A stretch of DNA of 44,081 nucleotides from Flavobacteriales bacterium. Lineage in GTDB: Bacteria; Bacteroidota; Bacteroidia; Flavobacteriales_D; Crocinitomicaceae. Within the stretch, counting starts at the first letter, position 1. Each line of letters opens with the position of its first letter. Positions 27,603 to 36,854 of this stretch are shown here, piece after piece. Location of the stretch: contig VEQH01000032.1 in assembly GCA_018883325.1 (NCBI GenBank), positions 1 through 44,081 of the forward strand, given 5' to 3'. Under the pieces are notes generated by a model. That model saw only the letters and a list, made by a program, of their open reading frames with translations. It had not been told where the DNA came from and did not search any database. The position numbers and the translations under genes are program-made.

Positions 27603-29152
27603 AAAATCTGTTGTTCATCATTCTGTTGTTTTTTGTAATCTCTGTTGCAGCTCAGCATAATTTGATGTCAACACATTCTTTTTATCGCGATAAATTATTT
27701 GAAACGGCAAGGAAAGAAACGTATAATGGTAATTCTTTTTTACCGCTAACAGAATCAACATACAACCTACAAAATGAATTAAAAGACACAAGTGTTTTAT
27801 ACTATGATTTTGCTGTAACGATTTATAAAAAACACTGGGTCGAAATCAAAACGGATGATTGTTTTATCACCATTTCTCCTGTTTTTAATTTTGCTTTTGG
27901 TAGAGATTTAAAAGATACTGTTAGTCGAAATCTTTTTCAAAATACACGTGGTTTTATTGTGGAAGGGGATATTGCGAAAAACTTCTCTTTTGCCACTACT
28001 TTCTATGAAAATCAAGCGCGATTTAGCAAGTATGAATCCAACTTTGTTGCTTCACATGGTGAGTTTTATTTCAAACAAAATGGCAGTGGTTACAGCCAAC
28101 AAAACGGAGTTGTTCCTGGAGGAACTCGAACCAAAGAATTTAAAAATGATGGCTTCGATTACGCTTTTGCGCAAGGATATGTTGTGTACCGACCACACAA
28201 TAAAATAGATCTTATTTTTGGTAACAATCAACAGTTTATTGGTGCAGGTTACCGATCGATGTTGCTTTCTGATAACAGTGCTGGAGCACCTTATTTGCGT
28301 TTAGATTATCGCATTAGTAATAGATGGTCTTTCACAGTTTTGAGAACGCGTGCGATGAATTTGGTAAGAAAGAAAAAGAAAACAACGGTCGAAGCTTACT
28401 ACCAACCAAAAGGATTTGCGGTAAATTACCTTTCTTTTCAAGCGAACGACAAGTTGAGTTTTTCGTTATTCGAAGGTTCAACATGGGAAATGGGTGATTC
28501 GCTAACGACCAAACGTGTAAATCCTTTGTTCTACAATCCAATTCCAATTGTTTCTAGTTTACTGAACGATTCTATTTGCAGTGCGATTCAAGGTGTGAAC
28601 ATCAATTGGCTCGTTCATCCTTATGCTCGTATTTATGGACAATTTGCTTTGGGTTCAATTAGTGGAAAACAATATGCTTTTCAGATTGGATACCGAGGAA
28701 GTAACTATTTTAAAATCAAAAATTTATACGCTCAATTAGAATATAATTTTGCGAGCTCAAATATGTATAAAGGAGTTAATGACCGATTAAACTACAGCCA
28801 TTACAACCTTGCACTTGCGCATCCTATGGAGAATGGATTTCATGAATTGATTGTTCGTTTAGGTTGGGAATGGAATAGATTGTATGCTGATTTCAAGTCT
28901 GTAAACTACATTTTGCAAAACCACAAAAAAAACGATTTGTTGCCCATTCCTTTATATGTAAACTCACCTGTTTCCAATGATAAAATTTTTCATAATCAAT
29001 TGGAGTTTGGTTGGCGACTTAACAAAAAATTGAATTGGACCATTTTCGGAAATATAATTTATCGCAAACAAACAGGAGTCAACAATAACGCAGCATTGAT
29101 TTTTAGCGCAGGAATGAAAACTTCTTTACTCAGCCTTTACAATGATTATTAG
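27599..29152 (+). CDS. RemB / Wzi-like outer-membrane protein, paralogue 1
   Basis: The 517-residue protein has a signal peptide (LFIILLFFVISVAAQ) and a long series of predicted beta-strands. Its marker motif NNQQFIGAGYRSMLLSDNSAGAPYLRLDYRI is that of the Bacteroidota family called gliding motility protein RemB, related to the Wzi capsule-assembly fold. RemB is an outer-membrane protein linked to surface polysaccharide and gliding in Flavobacterium. Here the role is inferred, and gliding itself cannot be judged. It overlaps cysQ by ATGA and is followed by a second paralogue overlapping 11 bp. Confidence 0.8.
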   Translation: MKNLLFIILLFFVISVAAQHNLMSTHSFYRDKLFETARKETYNGNSFLPLTESTYNLQNELKDTSVLYYDFAVTIYKKHWVEIKTDDCFITISPVFNFAFGRDLKDTVSRNLFQNTRGFIVEGDIAKNFSFATTFYENQARFSKYESNFVASHGEFYFKQNGSGYSQQNGVVPGGTRTKEFKNDGFDYAFAQGYVVYRPHNKIDLIFGNNQQFIGAGYRSMLLSDNSAGAPYLRLDYRISNRWSFTVLRTRAMNLVRKKKKTTVEAYYQPKGFAVNYLSFQANDKLSFSLFEGSTWEMGDSLTTKRVNPLFYNPIPIVSSLLNDSICSAIQGVNINWLVHPYARIYGQFALGSISGKQYAFQIGYRGSNYFKIKNLYAQLEYNFASSNMYKGVNDRLNYSHYNLALAHPMENGFHELIVRLGWEWNRLYADFKSVNYILQNHKKNDLLPIPLYVNSPVSNDKIFHNQLEFGWRLNKKLNWTIFGNIIYRKQTGVNNNAALIFSAGMKTSLLSLYNDY

Positions 29153-30581
29153 AATTATTTATTTATTGCCGTTATTGCTTTTTCTTCCATTAATGGTTGA
29201 AGGCCAAGGTGCGATTGGCTGGATCAATGAAGAAAAAACGATAGATTCAGTTGGAAAATGGAGCTTCGATGACCATTCTGCCGTTTATCCTAAAATCAGA
29301 CAAACAGCAGTTTCTAAATTTGGATTTGAAATTGGAAAAAAATCTCAGCTAATTCCAACTGTCGATGCTGGTTTACAATACGGTTCGAAATTAAATTACC
29401 GAGTTGGAGCAGGATTCATTTGGGAAACGAATTTTTCACCAAAATGGTATTTACGAGCAGGAATGAATTTAATTGTAAATGAAGGTGATAGCTTACTTTC
29501 TGGAAACTATTTTCAGTCATTTGAAAATTCTAAAATGGATTTACAACCGAGCGCTCGTTTAGCATTTACACCCAATAAATATTTTAATTTTCAAGCAGGA
29601 ATTGACAAGAATTTCATTGGTGACGGAGCGCGATCTCTGTTCCTTAGTGATTATGGAAAAAGCTATCCATTTGCGCAAGTGCGAACAAAGTTTTGGCATG
29701 TTGAATACACAATGCTTTATCAATTCATGCGTGAAAATTTCCAAAATCAAAACCGTTCTAAATTTATCGCCACGCATCACCTAAGTTGGAACGCGACGAA
29801 ATGGTTGAATTTTGGCTTATTCGAAACCGTTGTTTTTCAACCAAGAGATACGATGCTCAATCGTGGTTTTGACGTGGAATATTTGAATCCGATTGTGTTT
29901 TATCGTCCACAAGAATATTCTCTAGGTTCATCGGATAATGTATTAATTGGAGCAAGTTTTTCTGTGAAATTTTTAAACCGAACAATGTTGTATGGTCAAG
30001 CAATTGTTGACGAATTTTTATTGTCAGAAATACGATTGAGAAGAGGTTGGTGGGGAAATAAATTTGGTGGACAATTGGGTTACAAAGGAAAAATGAAGTT
30101 TTTAAAGCAAAATTTCACCTTTCGATTAGAAGTGAATGCGGTTCGTCCATACACGTATGCACACATCAATGTAATGGCAAATTATGGAAATAGAGGAAGT
30201 ACTTTAAGTCATCCGTTGGGAGCCAATTTTGCTGAAATTTTAGGAGAATTGAAATGGCAACAGCAACGTTTTTTTGCTAAAATAATTGCTGTTTTCGGGT
30301 ACCAAGGCTGGAATTTGAACAATAAAAATTACGGAAGTGACATTTATCTGCCTTACACAAATAGACCTTATGAATATGAATTTCAAATTGGCGAAGGAAA
30401 AAGAAATTACTTCACCCGTTTGAATCTTTTTGGAGCTTACCAACTCACAGAAAAAGGAAATTTACAAGCTTTTGGAGAACTCCAATTGCGTTTTGATTCT
30501 GCTGCTCAAAGTCATAAGTTTCGCGCTGTTCCGATGATTGGTATCCGTTCAAATCTGTGGAACGATTACAGGAATTATTAA
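29142..30581 (+). CDS. RemB / Wzi-like outer-membrane protein, paralogue 2
   Basis: The 479-residue protein has a signal peptide (LPLLLFLPLMVEGQ) and a beta-rich barrel. The same motif as in the upstream gene is present as GIDKNFIGDGARSLFLSDYGKSYPFAQVRTKF, followed by the strand NIVMRY-like HVEYTMLYQFMREN. The two proteins are clearly homologous but diverged. The start lies inside the end of paralogue 1, so translation is coupled. The pair may form a heteromeric complex at the outer membrane. Confidence 0.8.
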   Translation: MIIRIIYLLPLLLFLPLMVEGQGAIGWINEEKTIDSVGKWSFDDHSAVYPKIRQTAVSKFGFEIGKKSQLIPTVDAGLQYGSKLNYRVGAGFIWETNFSPKWYLRAGMNLIVNEGDSLLSGNYFQSFENSKMDLQPSARLAFTPNKYFNFQAGIDKNFIGDGARSLFLSDYGKSYPFAQVRTKFWHVEYTMLYQFMRENFQNQNRSKFIATHHLSWNATKWLNFGLFETVVFQPRDTMLNRGFDVEYLNPIVFYRPQEYSLGSSDNVLIGASFSVKFLNRTMLYGQAIVDEFLLSEIRLRRGWWGNKFGGQLGYKGKMKFLKQNFTFRLEVNAVRPYTYAHINVMANYGNRGSTLSHPLGANFAEILGELKWQQQRFFAKIIAVFGYQGWNLNNKNYGSDIYLPYTNRPYEYEFQIGEGKRNYFTRLNLFGAYQLTEKGNLQAFGELQLRFDSAAQSHKFRAVPMIGIRSNLWNDYRNY

Positions 30582-30640
30582 CCAGCGATTTTTCGATTCC
30601 ATCATTTTATAATTTTGACAGTTGTTAATCTACAATTAAC

Positions 30641-30648
30641 TAGTTTTG
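30641..30648 (+). promoter_or_regulatory. Promoter box for the S9 peptidase gene
   Basis: TAGTTTTG matches TAnnTTTG with a TTG 16 nt upstream (30622-30624) and another TTTG 23 nt upstream. The leader would be about 11 nt. Confidence 0.45.
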
Positions 30649-30665
30649 TTACCTAAACTTAAATA

Positions 30666-32756
30666 ATGAAAAAGTTTTTTCTAATCCCATTAATGATGTT
30701 CCCTATGTTGGCATTTTCGCAAGTTCAAGAACCAATTGCACCTAAAAAACCAAAGGCTTTAAGCATTCATAATCACACACGAAACGACGATTATTACTGG
30801 ATGAACGAGCGCGATTCAAAACCGGTATTGGATCATTTGGCAAAAGAAAATGCTTACAACGACGAATATTTCAAACCCTTACAAGGTTTAGTGAAATCTT
30901 TAATGACCGAATTTGATCAACGAATTAATCCAAATGAAGTGAGTGCGCCATTTAACATGAATGGAAAAACGTATCAAGTTAAAAGCATTGAAGGAAAAGA
31001 TTATCAGCAAATTGTGGTAATCGAAAATGGAAAGGAAAGCATCTTTTTTGACGAAAATGAACGCGCAAAAGGAAAATCATTTTACGAACTTGCCGACTGG
31101 AATCCTTCACCAAATAATGAAATTCTTGCCGTAAGCGAAGATTTTATCGGAAGAAGAAAATACAATGTTACTTTCCGCCAAAACAAAAATGGAAAATTCT
31201 TGAAAGATAAAATTTCTGACGTTAGCGGTGGAGTAGTTTGGGCAAATGACAACAAAACGGTTTTTTACGCAAAGAAAGATTCTGTTACGCTTAGAGAATT
31301 TCAAGTTTACCGTCACATCTTAGGGACAGATCCAAAAACGGATGTGCTTGTGTACGAAGAAAAAGATGAAAAATTTGGTGTTGGAATTGGTAAATCAATC
31401 ACGGACAAATACATAATGCTTTATTCATACAGTTCCACTACCTCTGAAATGCAATGGATTGATGCCGACAAACCTTTGGACAAACCAACTGTTTTTATTC
31501 CGAGAAAGCAAGGGCATTTGTATGAAATCGCTCATCATTCTGAAGGTTTTTATGTGCTTTCAAACGACAAAGCTGCCAACAAACGCATTCTTGTTTCGAC
31601 AAGTGCACCAACAACATTAGAAAGTTGCAAAGAATTAGTAGCGCACAATCCAAAGACTTTAATTGAAGGAATTTCCGTTTTTAAAAATTTCCTTTTGATT
31701 GAAGAACGTACAAACGGATTGCGCAAGCTGAAAATTCGCAATATCAAAGACAATTCAGAGCGTTATTTATCAATGAATGAAGAAACTTATTTCTTAGGTT
31801 TAGGACTAAACGATACGTTTGACACCGACGAAATTTTCTATTCTTACAATTCAATGACTACGCCATCTACAGTTTTTAAATACAACATGGTAACTGGTCA
31901 ACAAACGGTATGGTTTAGAAAAGAATTACTTGATAAAAACTTCAAACCTGAAGATTACACCTCGCAACGTATTTGGGCTACAGCAAATGATGGCACTCAA
32001 ATTCCAATTAGCTTGGTTTATAAAAAAGGAACCGATTTGAAAACTGCACCTTGTTTATTATATGGCTATGGTTCTTATGGTTACACACTTCCAGATGTGT
32101 TTAGTCCAACGCGTTTAAGTTTATTGAACAGAGGATTCGTTTATGCCGTTGCACACATACGTGGAAGTAAATACATGGGTGAAGAATGGTACGAAAACGG
32201 AAAATTTGATAAGAAAATCAACACGTTTACCGATTTTATCAATGCGGCTGAACATTTGGGTCACCACGGCTACTGTGACAAAGATAAAATCTACGCGCAA
32301 GGTGGAAGTGCTGGAGGTTTGTTGATGGGTGCTGTTACAAATATGGCTCCTTATTTATGGAAAGGAATCATTTCTCAAGTTCCATTTGTAGATGTTGTAA
32401 CGACGATGTTGGATGAGTCAATTCCTTTGACAACGGGCGAGTATGAAGAATGGGGAAATCCAAACGATCCATACTATTACAACTACATGCTAAAATATTC
32501 ACCAATTGACAATATTCACCGAATGGATTACCCTGCAATGTATATCACAACAGGTTATCACGATTCACAAGTGCAATATTGGGAACCGATGAAATACGTG
32601 GCAAAAGTGCGCGAATACCGAACAAATAAAAATCCATTGGTGTTTGAATGCAATATGGATGCAGGTCACGGTGGCGGTTCAGGACGAACGCAAGAACGTT
32701 TGGAAGTAGCTAAAGTTTATGCGTTTATTTTGAGTTTAGAAGGAATTTCTAAATAG
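30666..32756 (+). CDS. S9 family peptidase, oligopeptidase B type
   Basis: Serine peptidase of the prolyl oligopeptidase clan. The 696 residues start with a signal peptide (FFLIPLMMFPMLAFSQ), so the enzyme is periplasmic or on the surface, unlike the cytosolic E. coli enzyme. The N-terminal helix region (DDYYWMNERDSKPVLDHLAKEN) and a seven-bladed propeller lead to the hydrolase domain. The catalytic triad is Ser548 (GGSAGG), Asp633 (YHDSQVQYWE) and His668 (DAGHGGG). Oligopeptidase B cleaves short peptides after Arg or Lys; the substrate specificity here is inferred. Confidence 0.92.
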   Translation: MKKFFLIPLMMFPMLAFSQVQEPIAPKKPKALSIHNHTRNDDYYWMNERDSKPVLDHLAKENAYNDEYFKPLQGLVKSLMTEFDQRINPNEVSAPFNMNGKTYQVKSIEGKDYQQIVVIENGKESIFFDENERAKGKSFYELADWNPSPNNEILAVSEDFIGRRKYNVTFRQNKNGKFLKDKISDVSGGVVWANDNKTVFYAKKDSVTLREFQVYRHILGTDPKTDVLVYEEKDEKFGVGIGKSITDKYIMLYSYSSTTSEMQWIDADKPLDKPTVFIPRKQGHLYEIAHHSEGFYVLSNDKAANKRILVSTSAPTTLESCKELVAHNPKTLIEGISVFKNFLLIEERTNGLRKLKIRNIKDNSERYLSMNEETYFLGLGLNDTFDTDEIFYSYNSMTTPSTVFKYNMVTGQQTVWFRKELLDKNFKPEDYTSQRIWATANDGTQIPISLVYKKGTDLKTAPCLLYGYGSYGYTLPDVFSPTRLSLLNRGFVYAVAHIRGSKYMGEEWYENGKFDKKINTFTDFINAAEHLGHHGYCDKDKIYAQGGSAGGLLMGAVTNMAPYLWKGIISQVPFVDVVTTMLDESIPLTTGEYEEWGNPNDPYYYNYMLKYSPIDNIHRMDYPAMYITTGYHDSQVQYWEPMKYVAKVREYRTNKNPLVFECNMDAGHGGGSGRTQERLEVAKVYAFILSLEGISK

Positions 32757-32777
32757 AATATTAATGCTAAAACACAA

Positions 32778-33839
32778 GTGGAAAAGTTAAAACACAACTT
32801 CTTATTTTCTGATTTTTTGCGTTTTAATCGTTTCAATTTCAACGCTATAAAACTTTGTTTATTTAGTCTGTTATTCTTTTCTTCATTTGATTTAGTCGCA
32901 GCACAAGAGGATAGTTTGGTGATTGAAAATTTCCGAAATCGAAAAGTAATATTTGCTGATATTGGATATACAACAGCACCCTTTTTTTTGCGATACCCTT
33001 ACACTTCCGAATTAGGAAAACTGAGCTATAAAAACAATTTCAGAATGTTTATGGGCTTAGGCTTCGCTTATAAATGGTTTTCCATGCGTGTTGGCTTTCC
33101 AATCCTTAGTCATTTTAGATCAAAAGAAAAATTTGGAGAAACAAAGCAATTCAATTTGGGTTTGGATTTTTCATTTAAAAAAATGTATTACGATTTTGAG
33201 TTTAAGTCCGTTTTGGGTTATTCAATTCAAGATGCCTACCGCTGGGATTCAACCTATACGCAAGCTAAACCCAATCAAAATGAAGCTTCGATTGGTACTT
33301 TAAATTTTGCCTTGAACGCTTGGTATTTTGGCGACAAAAACTTCAAGATGAATGCTTTGATTGGAAAACGAGCGCATTATATTCGTCGGGTTCACACGTG
33401 GTATGCAAAAGGAACGGTTAATGTTTTTGGAGCTGACAATAACGGTGTGCCGCTCATTCCTCAAGCTTTGCAAAATCCAAGCAATTCCAAAACGTTATCT
33501 TCAACACTTTCTTCGTTTGATTTTGGCTTAATTCCAGGATATGCTTATGTTGACCGCATTAACAACTGGCAATTTTCAGGTTGGCTGGGACTTGGCGGTG
33601 TGATTCAATCAAAGTTTTATACAGTTTCTGAAGGTCCAAGGGGATTTTTAGGCCTAGCACCTCGTTACGATATTCGCTTGATGGGTGGCTATTCTCGACC
33701 AGAATATTTCATTTTTTTACTGACCGATTTTGACAATAAATCGATTCGTTTTTCTGATTTGATTTACCGCCAATATTTTTACAGCATTAAAATCGTTGGA
33801 GGATATCGTTTTCCGGAGAAGGAGAAGAAGAAAAAATAA
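32778..33839 (+). CDS. DUF4421 family outer-membrane protein
   Basis: The 353-residue protein starts at GTG (32778), the only start ahead of the signal peptide (AIKLCLFSLLFFSSFDLVAAQ). The rest is beta-strand rich: FADIGYTTAPFFLRY, FRMFMGLGFAYKWFSMRVGFP, WLGLGGVIQSKFY, and a closing IKIVGGYRFPEKEKKKK. The pattern fits DUF4421, an uncharacterised Bacteroidota barrel family. A Lys-rich tail after the last strand is unusual for a barrel. It begins 21 bp after the peptidase gene and is probably cotranscribed. Confidence 0.75.
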   Translation: MEKLKHNFLFSDFLRFNRFNFNAIKLCLFSLLFFSSFDLVAAQEDSLVIENFRNRKVIFADIGYTTAPFFLRYPYTSELGKLSYKNNFRMFMGLGFAYKWFSMRVGFPILSHFRSKEKFGETKQFNLGLDFSFKKMYYDFEFKSVLGYSIQDAYRWDSTYTQAKPNQNEASIGTLNFALNAWYFGDKNFKMNALIGKRAHYIRRVHTWYAKGTVNVFGADNNGVPLIPQALQNPSNSKTLSSTLSSFDFGLIPGYAYVDRINNWQFSGWLGLGGVIQSKFYTVSEGPRGFLGLAPRYDIRLMGGYSRPEYFIFLLTDFDNKSIRFSDLIYRQYFYSIKIVGGYRFPEKEKKKK

Positions 33840-33861
33840 GCCAATCAGAACTCATTTAATT

Positions 33862-34422
33862 TTACACTTGATCTAATATATTAGATTTATCTGTCTTATT
33901 TTTTGACCGCACATTATTTGCTATTTTAATAGTGTAAACAAAGAATGCAATAATTAAAATTTTTAAAATCAAGTTATTGAAAATTGATATTGGGTCAAGG
34001 CTGGCAAATAGGACTATTAATAAAATGTAATAGACTAATCCTGAGACAAATGCTAAATAAGGTTTGAAAAATGACAAAATACCTAAACCAATAAAGATTG
34101 ATGCAATTCCCCAATCAATAAATGCATAAAGTAATTGGTGATTTGGTATATAAAAACCCTCAAAAACCCCCATTATAACATAAAACAATCCAATAATTAA
34201 TAGCACATAACTACCTTGGTTGAGATTTTTTTTAATGTTTGCAATTTTCTGTTCTTCAGCTAAGCGTTTAAGTCTAACCTCACGAGATTCTTCAATGAAG
34301 TCTTTGCAGTTTCCTAAGAAAGTTGGAAGGTTATTCGTAAGTCCGCAAATAGTACCAAGTTTCTCATCAAATTTTCTGTTTTTGCAGACAGTACATTATT
34401 TTAAATGCTCGACTCTGTTCAT
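33862..34422 (-). pseudogene. Zinc-ribbon plus four-helix membrane protein with TAA at codon 9
   Basis: From 34422 the frame reads MNRVEHLK, then TAA (34398-34396), then CTVCKNRKFDEKLGTICGLT, a block with paired Cys typical of small Bacteroidota membrane proteins (C-x-x-C-x-NRKFD, then a second Cys pair in GNCKDF). A charged linker and four hydrophobic helices follow (from VLLIIGLFYVIMG to 33862). The stop sits where an aromatic or other residue is expected, so a nonsense mutation or base error is likely. A shorter product of 114 residues could start at the GTG at 34206 but would lack the Cys block. The gene begins 19 bp after the DUF2079 gene. Confidence 0.75.
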
Positions 34423-34440
34423 AAGTAGTAAGTTTTGATT

Positions 34441-35916
34441 TTACTTTTTTACCTTTTTCAAAATCAAAACCGCTTCATTTTTAGCTGCGATTTTCCATTT
34501 CCCCGACGCAAGAAAATCATCAATTGCTTTTTGATAGCTTATGGCATCATACGGATATTTATTTTCTTCTGCCGGCAAGAGTGCAATGTAGTTGGCATTT
34601 CCAATAAATGGATAGTGAAAAATATAATCTCGGAAAGCTAAATGGGGCGCCAAACAAGATTGCGCACTCACACGCGCATTTGCAGGAATCGTTTTTAACA
34701 ATTTATTTACCGCTGCAACATTAAAATCGCGTTTCCAATGTTCTTTCTTGTAAAATTGACTGTTTGCTTGATTATAATATTCTGAAGTTCGATGGTCTAG
34801 AAAACTAGCGCTACTAATAAAAGTTGATGCCAAAAACACGCTTGCCACGGCTACTTTATATTGCTTTAAACGGTGAAGAATAGTGTAAACACCGATAACA
34901 ATAATTGGTGCAAATTCAATCGAATAATGCACGCTGATTCCCCAGCGAATGGGTAAATCGTTAAACATTTTTTGCCCTAAAATCGGCACAATCATGATAA
35001 GGTATTCCGGCGCTAAAACCAAAAGAAAACCACCAGCCAAAGCAAGTGCTAAATAGGTTTCTACTTTGATTCCATCGTACATTGGATCACCAGAGTGATT
35101 TACAAAAAGTAACTCAATTGTTTTGATTGGATGCTTTATAATATTGACAATTACTTCTCCAAAATTTCCACCTAGTGCGTTAAAGGAATTGTGTAAATAA
35201 TCCCGACCTGGAGTAGCCAAACTTGGAATTATCACTTTGATAACAAGGATGAAATAAACGCCCGCAGCTAAAGCAAAATACAAACCTTTTAATGCGGCTT
35301 TTTTATCTCTTTGAAAGAGCGCTTTTAAGGAAACACCAAAGCCTAAAAATACAGCCCACAAAGCCATATTTTCTTTAGCGATAATAATTAAAACAAAGAA
35401 GATTATTGCTTTTTTCCAGTTTCTTTGTTCAAAATAAAGCAAGAACCAAGGAACAAACATCGTTGCGACAACATTGTCGTGATAATCAAAACTTAAAGCT
35501 GAATAAATCCCGTAGAAAGAGAAAAAATGAGCCACAGCTAATGTAGAAATTGTTGTGTTTTTTGTGAGATTTAAAACGTATTTATAAACGCCAAAACCAC
35601 CAAAAAGAATCGCTAAAAATTGGAAAATCAACATGGTCCACTCTCCAAAAACCCAATAAAATGGAGAAACCAAAAGCGGATACAAGGAAAAATGATCTGA
35701 TAAAACGTTGGTAAATTGCGGCTGCATGATCATACAATCGTTCCAACGAAAGTGAGCATAATCGTAGATTGCATTTTGGTTGATTCCTAAATCCCAACCA
35801 AAAGTTCTAAAATTATAATGATTGACAAAAGTGATTGACGCGAAAATTAAACTATAAACTAAAAAAATAGCTAAAAGCGGAATGTGTTTTTTATCAATTA
35901 TAAACTTAAAATTCAT
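34441..35916 (-). CDS. DUF2079 membrane protein (GT-C-like)
   Basis: The 491-residue protein has about nine to eleven transmembrane segments and the DUF2079 pattern: a first helix followed by an Asp-bearing loop (FGWDLGINQNAIYDYAHFRW), QFTNVLSDHFSLYPLLVSPFYW, and SFDYHDNVVATMFVPWFLLYF. Topology and acidic loop resemble GT-C glycosyltransferases that use polyprenyl-phosphate sugars. A C-terminal soluble part holds IPANARVSAQSCLAPHLA. It lies 5 bp after the GT2 gene, which would make the lipid-linked sugar donor. The acceptor is unknown. Confidence 0.85.
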   Translation of the reverse strand: MNFKFIIDKKHIPLLAIFLVYSLIFASITFVNHYNFRTFGWDLGINQNAIYDYAHFRWNDCMIMQPQFTNVLSDHFSLYPLLVSPFYWVFGEWTMLIFQFLAILFGGFGVYKYVLNLTKNTTISTLAVAHFFSFYGIYSALSFDYHDNVVATMFVPWFLLYFEQRNWKKAIIFFVLIIIAKENMALWAVFLGFGVSLKALFQRDKKAALKGLYFALAAGVYFILVIKVIIPSLATPGRDYLHNSFNALGGNFGEVIVNIIKHPIKTIELLFVNHSGDPMYDGIKVETYLALALAGGFLLVLAPEYLIMIVPILGQKMFNDLPIRWGISVHYSIEFAPIIVIGVYTILHRLKQYKVAVASVFLASTFISSASFLDHRTSEYYNQANSQFYKKEHWKRDFNVAAVNKLLKTIPANARVSAQSCLAPHLAFRDYIFHYPFIGNANYIALLPAEENKYPYDAISYQKAIDDFLASGKWKIAAKNEAVLILKKVKK

Positions 35917-35921
35917 TTTAT

Positions 35922-36854
35922 TTAATCCTCAATATTTGTTTGGTCTATGATATACAATGGTCTGTTCTGTACGTTTTTATTGATGCGACTAATGTATTCA
36001 CCAATAATTCCTATTGAAATCAATTGTACGCCACCAATAAACATGGAACTAATAATTAAGGACGTCCAACCAGTGATTGTTTTTTCAAGTACGAAATGAG
36101 AAAAAATGGCATAAAGAATAATTAAAAAAGAAATGAAAGAAATAAAAATTCCAGTTTTGGTAACAAATTGAAGTGGTACGTCAGAAAAACCAGTAATTCC
36201 ATCCAAGGCAAATTTTAGCATTTTTGAAAAAGGATAACCCGTTTCTCCGAATTTTCGTTCGTCGCGTTCAAAAAACACACTTGTCTGACGATAACCCAAC
36301 CACGCAATTTGACCGCGCAGAAATTTATTTTGCTCCGGCATATTTTTTAAGTCATTGACAATTTTTCGATCTATTAAACGAAAATCACCTGTATCTACGG
36401 GTATGTTTACACTTGTGATACTTTTTAAAATTCGGTAAAAATATTTTGCAGTGATTTTCTTAAAAAAGCTTTCTCCTTTGCGTTTTAACCGTTGACCGTA
36501 AACCACTTCAAATCCTTCTTTGTGTTTGGCATACATTTGAGGAATCACTTCTGGTGGGTCTTGTAAATCACCGTCAATGATAACAACTGCATCGCCTTTC
36601 GATTTGTCTAAACCTGCTGTTACAGCTATTTGATGCCCGAAATTTCTACTAAAGTTGATAAACTTCACGCGTGAATCTTCTTTAGAAAGTTTCACTAATT
36701 CCAAAAATGAATTGTCTCGACTTCCATCGTTGACATAAATTATTTCAAAGTTTGAACTAATGTTGCTTATAGAAGCAAGCAATCGATCATACATTAAACG
36801 AATACTTTTTTCTTCGTTGTAAACGGGTACAACTATGGAAATATCACACGACAT
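35922..36854 (-). CDS. Polyprenyl-phosphate glycosyltransferase (GT2, DPM1/GtrB type)
   Basis: This enzyme moves a sugar from a nucleotide donor to polyprenyl phosphate on the inner membrane face. The 310 residues start at the ATG at 36854, just before the first strand CDISIVVPVYNEEKSI; 54 bp of open frame upstream adds a non-family lead. The catalytic motif DGDLQDPPEVI and the later RLIDRKIVNDL and FERDERKFGETGYPFSKM are clear. Two C-terminal transmembrane helices follow (about 225-245 and 260-280). It overlaps the GT-C gene by 11 bp. Confidence 0.92.
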   Translation of the reverse strand: MSCDISIVVPVYNEEKSIRLMYDRLLASISNISSNFEIIYVNDGSRDNSFLELVKLSKEDSRVKFINFSRNFGHQIAVTAGLDKSKGDAVVIIDGDLQDPPEVIPQMYAKHKEGFEVVYGQRLKRKGESFFKKITAKYFYRILKSITSVNIPVDTGDFRLIDRKIVNDLKNMPEQNKFLRGQIAWLGYRQTSVFFERDERKFGETGYPFSKMLKFALDGITGFSDVPLQFVTKTGIFISFISFLIILYAIFSHFVLEKTITGWTSLIISSMFIGGVQLISIGIIGEYISRINKNVQNRPLYIIDQTNIED

